From Beijerinckiaceae bacterium (GTDB lineage Bacteria; Pseudomonadota; Alphaproteobacteria; Rhizobiales; Beijerinckiaceae): 7,015 bases of DNA. The notes beneath the pieces were generated by a model. That model saw nothing but the letters and a program-made list of their open reading frames with translations. It searched no databases and was not told the origin of the DNA. Shown in pieces: positions 1-5,534 of the stretch. The translations under genes were made by a program, and so were the position numbers. The stretch lies in NCBI GenBank assembly GCA_947456315.1, contig CANGRU010000084.1, forward strand, positions 1-7,015. Reading direction: 5' to 3'. How positions within the stretch are numbered: position 1 is the stretch's first letter; every line of letters begins with the position of its first letter.

Positions 1-430
1 AGCGCTGACGCGAGGCGATCAGGCCCACGGCGGGTGACAAGGCTGGCACGAGCGCGCCCAGAAAATCCTCCGGCTTGCGCCGCATCAGCGCGCCACGCTC
101 GCCCGCGCCCGAGCGAGCCAGGAAATCGCCGATCTCTTCGATGAAGCCGGCCTCGAGCGCATGGCCTGCGCGCAGCACAAGCACATGTGGCCCGCGCACC
201 AAATTGAGACCATTGGCGACAATCTCTCCCGCCGCCGCACTTTCTGAAAATTCGCAGCCCGCATGATCGGCAATTTCGGCCAGATCGGAGCCGACAAGCC
301 CTGCAATGGTGAGATCACGCACAAGCCCTTCAATGGCAGCAGGCACGAGCGCTGCCAATGTGCGCACCAGCGCATCCGGTTTGACGGGCGGGTTTTTGAG
401 ATCGGCAGCAAGAATGAGAGCAGACAGCAT
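1..430 (-). CDS. Glycosyltransferase family 2-like protein, 5' part (runs off left edge)
   Basis: Reading the minus strand from the ATG at 430-428 gives an uninterrupted frame of 143 codons that leaves the window. The protein starts MLSALILAADLKNPP and continues with TLAALVPAAIEGLVRDL, then IADHAGCEF near residue 60. This matches the pattern I recall from short GT-A/family 2-like proteins of Rhizobiales, whose N-terminus reads roughly 'LARTLAxLVxGAVEGxVRExxVxDxGSTDxTxxxADxAGC'. In this copy the expected acidic 'D-x-GSTD' segment reads AGLVGSD, so the first aspartate is missing, and the early 'ETRND'-like segment is also altered. Catalysis is therefore doubtful. An in-frame TAG seven codons upstream limits the start, and no strong Shine-Dalgarno is visible. 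The gene diverges from rnhB. The substrate cannot be told from sequence. The frame is secure; the family assignment rests on remembered similarity. Confidence 0.7.
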   Translation of the reverse strand, partial: MLSALILAADLKNPPVKPDALVRTLAALVPAAIEGLVRDLTIAGLVGSDLAEIADHAGCEFSESAAAGEIVANGLNLVRGPHVLVLRAGHALEAGFIEEIGDFLARSGAGERGALMRRKPEDFLGALVPALSPAVGLIASRQR

Positions 431-578
431 GGTCTTTGACTAGCATCCGCATCGCCTGCTGACGAGAGGCGGACTTGCGGCTTTTGCAGGCATGCAGCTT
501 GCGCTTTAGGCGAGCGTTCCTGACCTGTTCCCGACCACGCGCTTTACAGGGCCGCCCGCACCATGCAGAAAAAGCGGC
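431..578. other. Divergent intergenic spacer, glycosyltransferase-like / rnhB
   Basis: This 148-bp spacer must hold the promoters of two divergent genes. I found no convincing -35/-10 pair, CtrA-like site or GANTC site in it. The rnhB frame is closed by a TAG at 507-509 and has no ATG, GTG or TTG between there and 579. Confidence 0.5.
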
Positions 579-1187
579 ATGGCGCATTTTCGCATTGAAC
601 GGGGCTATTTGCGCGAGGGCCGCTGGCCCATCGCGGGCATTGACGAGGCCGGACGCGGACCGCTGGCCGGACCCGTGGCCGCGGCCGCTGTCATTCTCGA
701 CCCCGACAATCTGCCGCGCGGGCTTGATGATTCCAAAGCCCTGTCGATGGAAGCGCGCGAGAAGCTTTACGAGCTGATCCTGAAAAAGGCGCTGGCGGTT
801 TCTGTCGCGCTGGGCTCGGCGCGTGAGATCGACCGCATCAATATCCGCCAGGCCACGCTGATTGCCATGAGCCGCGCCGCCCACGGCCTCTCGCTGAAAC
901 CCAAGCTTGTGCTGGTCGATGGCAAAGATGTGCCCGACGGCCTGCCCTGCGCGGGTGAGGCCATCATCAAAGGCGATGCGACGAGTTTTTCGATTGCCGC
1001 CGCCTCCATCATTGCCAAAGTCACGCGCGACCGTCTGATGAACCGGCTGGCGCTGCACTATCCCGCTTACGGCTTCGATTGCCATGCCGGCTATGGCACC
1101 AAGGCCCATGTGGCAGCCATTGAGGCCCATGGCCCCTGCCCCTACCACCGTTTCAGCTTTGCCCCGCTGAAACCCAAAGCCTCCTGA
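579..1187 (+). CDS. rnhB: Ribonuclease HII
   Basis: RNase HII cleaves the RNA strand of RNA-DNA hybrids and nicks 5' of single ribonucleotides embedded in DNA, which starts ribonucleotide excision repair in the cytoplasm. The 202-aa product has the usual family length and all the hallmarks: [13 protein letters not shown] at 21-33 with catalytic D22 and E23, LDDSKALS at 49-56, LVDG with D114, KGD with D133, [14 protein letters not shown] at 138-151, and the C-terminal [14 protein letters not shown]...[13 protein letters not shown] block at 164-197. The four acidic residues correspond to E. coli RnhB D16, E17, D108 and D126. The ATG at 579 is the first usual start after an in-frame stop, but its ribosome binding site is weak. 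The gene lies upstream of ccrM in the same direction, separated by a regulatory-looking leader. Confidence 0.97.
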   Translation: MAHFRIERGYLREGRWPIAGIDEAGRGPLAGPVAAAAVILDPDNLPRGLDDSKALSMEAREKLYELILKKALAVSVALGSAREIDRINIRQATLIAMSRAAHGLSLKPKLVLVDGKDVPDGLPCAGEAIIKGDATSFSIAAASIIAKVTRDRLMNRLALHYPAYGFDCHAGYGTKAHVAAIEAHGPCPYHRFSFAPLKPKAS

Positions 1188-1201
1188 CCCGACCGAGCTT
1201 T

Positions 1202-1221
1202 ACGGATTTTAACCATTCCGT
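1202..1221 (+). promoter_or_regulatory. CtrA-like half-site upstream of ccrM
   Basis: TTAACCAT at 1209-1216 matches the conserved half of the alphaproteobacterial CtrA box (TTAA-N7-TTAA). The second half is poor, with GTTG at 1220-1223 where TTAA is expected. A short dyad, ACGGA at 1202-1206 and TCCGT at 1217-1221, brackets the site. In Caulobacter, ccrM is transcribed late in the cell cycle under CtrA, so a site in front of this ccrM is biologically plausible. I infer it from one half-site only and could not define a -10 box. Confidence 0.4.
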
Positions 1222-1228
1222 TGCGAAG

Positions 1229-1250
1229 CGGGACAGGTGGGCCTGTGCCC
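1229..1250 (+). other. Small hairpin after rnhB
   Basis: ACAGG (1233-1237) pairs with CCTGT (1242-1246) over a TGGG loop, and beyond one mismatch the flanking G and C bases pair as well. No T-run follows, so it would be a poor intrinsic terminator for rnhB. It may simply be part of the ccrM leader. Confidence 0.25.
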
Positions 1251-1281
1251 CAGAAACCTCGTCTTTACCGGCGCCGACACA

Positions 1282-1286
1282 GATTC
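1282..1286. promoter_or_regulatory. GANTC (CcrM) methylation site 1 in ccrM leader
   Basis: GATTC is the CcrM recognition sequence GANTC. It lies 129 bp before the preferred ccrM start codon. A matching site follows 83 bp downstream. In Caulobacter, methylation of GANTC sites near the ccrM promoter is known to feed back on ccrM expression, so these two sites are candidates for the same autoregulation. Confidence 0.55.
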
Positions 1287-1323
1287 AGCACGTTCCAGTG
1301 TTGAGTAACCCGGTGATTTGTAA

Positions 1324-2526
<1,203 letters not shown>

Positions 2527-2766
2527 TCAATCAAACTCAAGCGAGAGGCCGTCTTCTTCGGCGGCCTCTTCAATGGCGTCCAGAATGGCCGTGAGATCAT
2601 CCAATTCGATCTCGGTGCCATCGGCATAATGCGTGACGCCATCAAGCGCGATCAGCGCATCGGCTTCTTCACTTTCATAGACCGGCAGATCAAGCACGCG
2701 TCCGCGATGCTCGACGTGGACACCTGTGTCTGTGAAGGTGACCGATGGACCTTTACGCTTTGCCAT
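2527..2766 (-). CDS. Small acidic hypothetical protein (possibly Imm74-like)
   Basis: The frame encodes 79 aa from the ATG at 2766-2764. I chose this over a TTG at 2772 because AAGG sits 7 nt before the ATG but only about 3 nt before the TTG. The basic N-terminus (MAKRKGPSVTF) leads to an apparent beta-strand region (VHVEHRGRVLDLPVY) and then a very acidic, probably helical C-terminus (LDDLTAILDAIEEAAEEDGL...). There is no signal peptide or membrane segment. The spacing of the C-terminal half, with an H/W-x-DG-type turn followed by a helix and a 'GLSLEFD'-like end, recalls proteins labelled Imm74 (immunity protein 74). No toxin gene is nearby, so I would not infer an immunity role. It lies downstream of mutY on the same strand, with a hairpin cluster between them, and meets ccrM tail to tail. 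Function unknown. Confidence 0.72.
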   Translation of the reverse strand: MAKRKGPSVTFTDTGVHVEHRGRVLDLPVYESEEADALIALDGVTHYADGTEIELDDLTAILDAIEEAAEEDGLSLEFD

Positions 2767-2789
2767 ATTCAAACCTTACGTGGGAACAC

Positions 2790-2910
2790 ACCCTCTCCCA
2801 GAGGGAGAGGGTCGCCCCAAGGGGGCGGGGTGAGGGGTTACACGCTCACCCCTTAGATTGTAACCCCTCATCAGTCAGCTTCGCTGACAGCTTCTCCCTC
2901 AGGGAGAAGC
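2790..2910. repeat. Cluster of intergenic hairpins (palindromic repeat element)
   Basis: Five pairings are visible in 121 bp. ACCCTCTCCC (2790-2799) pairs with GGGAGAGGGT (2803-2812). CGCCCC (2813-2818) pairs with GGGGCG (2822-2827). TGAGGGGTTACA (2831-2842) pairs with TGTAACCCCTCA (2859-2870). GTCAGC (2874-2879) pairs with GCTGAC (2883-2888). GCTTCTCCC (2890-2898) pairs with GGGAGAAGC (2902-2910). A competing pairing joins GGGGTGAG (2827-2834) and CTCACCCC (2845-2852). The stem sequences resemble dispersed palindromic repeats that I recall between genes of Rhizobiales. No T-run follows any stem. The element sits after the mutY stop and before the small ORF on the minus strand, where it could stabilise mRNA ends or separate the two transcripts. 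Confidence 0.8.
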
Positions 2911-2929
2911 GGGCACTGTACCGCGACGC

Positions 2930-3973
2930 TCACTTTTCAAATGAACGCGCATGTTCGATCACTTTGCGCATGACACTGGGCAAAGCCTCGTCATCCAGTA
3001 GCGCGTCTTTCACAAACCTTGCGCCTTTGGGCGCTTTGGCCTGCGTGTTGGCCACAAACACCGTCAAGCGCAAAGCAAAATGCGTAAACACATGCTCGAC
3101 ATGGCCGGGCAGCTTTTTCCAGTTCGCCGCAACGGGCGCTGATTGCAGCGCATCGGCAAGTTTGAAATCCTTCGACCATTCTGTGCCGGGGATTTCCGTC
3201 ATGCCGCCCAGCAGGCCTTTGTCCGGCCGCGTGCGCACCAAGACGGACCCATCCTTGCCGCGCAGAAAGAACGCCGCGCCCGCGCGCGCGGGCCGCTCGG
3301 TCTTGGGCAATTTGACGGGAAATTCTTCCGGTCGCCCTTCGGCATAAGCCTGACAATCCGCGCTGAACGGACACAACGCACAGGCGGGGCGGCGGGGCGA
3401 GCACAGAGTTGCACCCAGATCCATCATGGCTTGCGCAAAATCGCCGGCACGTTTTTGCGGCGTCAGGACATCCGTCTTGTCGCGCACCAAAGGTTTGGCG
3501 CGCGGCATGGGTTCTGAAATGGTGAAAAGGCGTGTGACCACGCGTTCCACATTGCCATCGACCACCACAGCGCGCTTGCCAAAAGCAATGGCGGTGATGG
3601 CAGCCGCAGTATAGGGCCCGATGCCGGGCAGTGCGCGCAGGCCCTCTTCGGTATAGGGAAAACGCCCGCCATGTTCCGAGGCGACGACTTTCGCGCAAGC
3701 ATGCAGATTGCGCGCACGCGAATAATAACCAAGCCCGGCCCATGCCCGCATGACATCATCCGTGGGTGCGGCGGCGAGATCTTCGACGCGGGGCCACAGG
3801 CTTAAAAATTTTTCGTAATAGGGCTTCACCGCCGGCACAGTGGTTTGCTGCAGCATGATTTCCGACAGCCAGACCGCATAAGGGTCGGCCACAACGCCCG
3901 GCAGCGCCCGCCAAGGCAGCTGGCGGCGGTGGCGGTCGTACCATTTGAGGAGTTTGGTGGCGGGCGTGGTCAT
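2930..3973 (-). CDS. mutY: Adenine DNA glycosylase MutY
   Basis: MutY removes adenine mispaired with 8-oxoguanine, the second line of the GO oxidative-damage system. The 347-aa product has the full domain order. The HhH-GPD glycosylase domain covers about 5-215, with WLSEIMLQQTTV (catalytic E38), GLGYYSRARNL at 80-90, the helix-hairpin-helix LPGIGPYTAAAI at 115-126 and VDGNVERV with catalytic D139. The iron-sulphur cluster cysteines are C191-X6-C198-X2-C201-X5-C207, exactly the family spacing. The C-terminal NUDIX-like 8-oxoG-recognition domain covers about 228-345 and contains HVFTHFALRL at 294-303. The same frame stays open upstream to 4702, but those residues are antisense to the DciA gene and lie outside the family, so the ATG at 3973 is chosen. 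An AGGGG lies only one base from that ATG, which is unusually close for a ribosome binding site. The gene diverges from dciA. Confidence 0.96.
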   Translation of the reverse strand: MTTPATKLLKWYDRHRRQLPWRALPGVVADPYAVWLSEIMLQQTTVPAVKPYYEKFLSLWPRVEDLAAAPTDDVMRAWAGLGYYSRARNLHACAKVVASEHGGRFPYTEEGLRALPGIGPYTAAAITAIAFGKRAVVVDGNVERVVTRLFTISEPMPRAKPLVRDKTDVLTPQKRAGDFAQAMMDLGATLCSPRRPACALCPFSADCQAYAEGRPEEFPVKLPKTERPARAGAAFFLRGKDGSVLVRTRPDKGLLGGMTEIPGTEWSKDFKLADALQSAPVAANWKKLPGHVEHVFTHFALRLTVFVANTQAKAPKGARFVKDALLDDEALPSVMRKVIEHARSFEK

Positions 3974-3994
3974 ACCCCTGTCTATGCCACGTCT

Positions 3995-4081
3995 GGCCGT
4001 CATTGCGAGGAGCGCAAGCGAGGAAGCAATCCAGAAGCCCACATGTTTCTGGATTGCTTCGCTGCGCTCGCAATGACGGCC
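3995..4081. repeat. 87-bp imperfect palindrome in the mutY/dciA promoter region
   Basis: The outer arms GGCCGTCATTGCGAG (3995-4009) and CTCGCAATGACGGCC (4067-4081) are perfect 15-bp inverted repeats. The inner arms GAAGCAATCCAGAA (4023-4036) and TTCTGGATTGCTTC (4047-4060) are perfect over 14 bp, around a 10-nt loop. Between inner and outer arms the two sides differ in length (13 against 6 nt), leaving a bulge. The 'CATTGCGAGGAGCG...GAAGCAATCCAG' pattern is one I recall as a dispersed intergenic repeat in Rhizobiales and some other bacteria. It has no coding capacity of its own, consistent with a REP/MITE-like element. Confidence 0.85.
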
Positions 4082-4103
4082 CCCGCTATGATAGACATGT
4101 CCC

Positions 4104-4622
4104 ATGTCGATCCCGCCCCGCAGCCGCCCCAAAACCTTTGCTCTGGCCGATCTCACGGCCAAGGCCATGGACCCCGTGCTGGCCAAGCAGGGGTTCGGGG
4201 CTGCCGATCTCGTGCTCAATTGGGAAGAAATCGTCGGCGAACGTCTGGCGCGCGTGTGCGAGCCGATCAAATTGCAATGGCCGACACGGGCCCCCAAGGC
4301 CGAGCCCGGCGAGATCGAGCCCGCCTCCCTCATTGTGCGGGTGGAGAGCGGCTTTGCCATCGAGCTGCAGCATGTCGGCGGCACCATTATCGAGCGGGTC
4401 AACACGCATCTGGGCTGGCGCTGCATCGGCAAATTGCTGTTGCGCCAAGGACCGGTCGGCACACAACCCAAAGCCAAACGCCGCATCCTTGTCGATGATC
4501 CGCAGGCCCGCGCCGAGGCGCAGGCACAAGTCGAAAGCATCGAGGATGAAGGCCTGCGCGAAGCGCTGGCCCGACTGGGCACGCGCATCCTGTCCGAAAA
4601 AAAGGCTCCGAAAAACGCCTGA
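4104..4622 (+). CDS. dciA: DUF721/DciA-family protein, predicted replicative helicase loader
   Basis: DUF721 proteins are the DciA family, which helps load the replicative helicase DnaB in the many bacteria that lack the phage-derived DnaC or DnaI loaders. The 172-aa product fits the family. A helical N-terminus (about 10-38) leads to NWEEIVGERLARVCEPIKL at 39-57, carrying the conserved Trp (W40) and Gly and the 'P' that precedes the first strand. A strand follows (SLIVRVESGFAIELQH at 75-90), then a helix with the characteristic IIERVNTHLGWRCIGKLLLRQG at 95-116. The remaining tail to 172 is basic and then acidic/helical and is not conserved in any way I recognise. The ATG at 4104 lacks a clear Shine-Dalgarno; two ATGs just upstream (4088, 4097) are in another frame. 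The gene heads a co-oriented run with dsbA and smc. The family is clear; the loader role is inferred from the family. Confidence 0.88.
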   Translation: MSIPPRSRPKTFALADLTAKAMDPVLAKQGFGAADLVLNWEEIVGERLARVCEPIKLQWPTRAPKAEPGEIEPASLIVRVESGFAIELQHVGGTIIERVNTHLGWRCIGKLLLRQGPVGTQPKAKRRILVDDPQARAEAQAQVESIEDEGLREALARLGTRILSEKKAPKNA

Positions 4623-4726
4623 TACAGGCAAGCTTGCGCAAACACCGCGATCTTGCCACATTTCCACGCACTTCTGTCCCGCCGCCTCTCGAGGCTCGCC
4701 AATCACATTGCACAGGACCGCCTGAT
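4623..4726 (+). other. Spacer between dciA and dsbA-like gene
   Basis: This 104-bp gap contains a 10-bp perfect palindrome, GCAAGCTTGC at 4628-4637, shortly after the dciA stop. It has no T-run, so it is not a convincing terminator. I see no clear promoter, and the two genes may be co-transcribed. A frame open from a TTG at 4634 into dsbA adds residues that do not resemble a signal peptide. Confidence 0.4.
4714..4717 (+). promoter_or_regulatory. Ribosome binding site deciding the dsbA-like start
   Basis: AGGA ends nine bases before the ATG at 4727. This supports that start over the in-frame TTG at 4634 and the ATG at 4739. Confidence 0.6.
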
Positions 4727-5383
4727 ATGACGCACGAGATGAAGACCAACCGCCGCCATTTTGTCACGCTGATGGCGGCTGGCAGCGCATCGGCTGCTCT
4801 TCCCTCGCTGGCGCAAGCGCAAAGTGCCGGCGATGTGCCCATGGTGCAATTGATGCAGCCAAGCCCGCTGCCTGATCTGTGGATCGGCTCCAAAGATGCG
4901 CCCGTGACAATGGTCGAATATGCCTCGATGACCTGTCCGCATTGCGCGCATTTTCACAACGAGACATGGCCGGAATTGAAGAAGGCCTATGTCGACACAG
5001 GCAAATTGCGTTTCGTCTTGCGCGAATTTCCTTTTGATCCGCTGGCCACAGCAGGCTTCATGCTGGCGCGCTGCGCTGGCGACGACAAGCGTGAAGCGGT
5101 TGTCGAATTGCTCTTCTCGCAACAGCAGGCTTGGGCCTATAGCGACAAGCCGCTGGAGGGTCTGCAGAACCTCATCCGCCAGACCGGCATGACGCAGCAG
5201 ACGTTCGAATCCTGCCTGCGTGACAAAGCGCTTTTTGACAATGTGAATGCCGTGCGCGACCGCGCCGCCAAGGATTTCAAGGTCGATTCGACCCCGACCT
5301 TCTTTATCAATGGCAAGAAGGTGAACGGCTCCGTCCCGCTGGCGGAATTTGCCAAAATCATCGATCCGCTGGTCAAGGGCTGA
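4727..5383 (+). CDS. DsbA-family periplasmic thiol:disulfide oxidoreductase
   Basis: Proteins of this thioredoxin-fold family form or shuffle disulfide bonds in exported proteins. The 218-aa product starts with a signal peptide (about 1-31): a positive N-region with NRRHFVTL, a hydrophobic/small stretch MAAGSASAALPSL, and AQA before a likely cleavage at 31/32. The RR-x-F pattern resembles a twin-arginine (Tat) signal. The active site is C70-P-H-C73 within EYASMTCPHCAHFHNE, and the cis-proline loop is STPTFFING with P190. This is the DsbA_4/thioredoxin_4 type common in Alphaproteobacteria, distinct from classical E. coli DsbA. Two further cysteines, C116 and C163, lie in the helical insert and could form a structural disulfide. 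The catalytic direction (oxidase or isomerase) and the redox partner cannot be told here. The gene sits between dciA and smc on the same strand. Confidence 0.93.
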   Translation: MTHEMKTNRRHFVTLMAAGSASAALPSLAQAQSAGDVPMVQLMQPSPLPDLWIGSKDAPVTMVEYASMTCPHCAHFHNETWPELKKAYVDTGKLRFVLREFPFDPLATAGFMLARCAGDDKREAVVELLFSQQQAWAYSDKPLEGLQNLIRQTGMTQQTFESCLRDKALFDNVNAVRDRAAKDFKVDSTPTFFINGKKVNGSVPLAEFAKIIDPLVKG

Positions 5384-5400
5384 GCCCTTCCGGCCCTTTT
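5375..5400 (+). terminator. Weak hairpin over the dsbA-like stop, possible terminator
   Basis: AAGGGC (5375-5380) pairs with GCCCTT (5384-5389), leaving the TGA stop codon itself as the loop. A short TTTT tract follows at 5397-5400, seven bases after the stem. Stem length and T-tract are both marginal for an intrinsic terminator. Confidence 0.3.
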
Positions 5401-5534
5401 GGCTGGATAAGTCGACCTTTGCACAGGAAAAGGCAGGGCCGCGCTTGAACCGCGCCCCTCCTTATGACGCCTTAGAGCGCCTTCCGTGGCCCCAAAGCCC
5501 CGGAACCATGTTCCTGTGAGGTTTCAGCGTTCCC
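5401..5534 (+). other. Spacer upstream of smc
   Basis: This stretch should hold the smc promoter if smc is transcribed separately. I could not find a well-spaced -35/-10 pair. A small dyad, GGAAC (5502-5506) and GTTCC (5510-5514), lies just before a GAGG at 5518-5521. That GAGG is the only Shine-Dalgarno candidate for smc, and its 13-nt spacing to the ATG is long. Confidence 0.35.

Noticed and set aside
475..777. Plus-strand frame overlapping the rnhB start
   Set aside because: It is in another frame from RNase HII, has no recognisable domain, and is explained as a shadow of rnhB.
330..1148. Long minus-strand frame (272 codons) across the rnhB gene
   Set aside because: It is antisense to a complete RNase HII with all catalytic motifs, extends into the glycosyltransferase-like gene, and its product has no recognisable domain. 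Long antisense frames are common in GC-rich DNA.
2790..2910. CRISPR array or insertion-sequence ends in the hairpin cluster
   Set aside because: The stems differ from each other and are not evenly spaced direct repeats. There is no transposase and no visible target-site duplication.
2745..3347. Plus-strand frame across the hairpin cluster and the mutY 3' end
   Set aside because: It is antisense to the MutY NUDIX-like domain and begins in repeat DNA; the product is not protein-like.
3974..4702. Possible N-terminal extension of MutY (frame open to 4702)
   Set aside because: The added residues are antisense to the DciA gene and read through the palindromic repeat. MutY proteins begin a few residues before the LPWR motif, as they do from the ATG at 3973.
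3845..4725. Plus-strand frames through the palindrome (3845-4498, 4003-4725)
   Set aside because: They cross the repeat and overlap mutY and dciA in other frames, with low-complexity Arg/Pro/Ala-rich products and no domain.
5445..5476. Sigma-70-like promoter for smc (TTGAAC with TTATGA or CTTAGA)
   Set aside because: The spacings are 11 and 20 nt, neither acceptable for a standard promoter.
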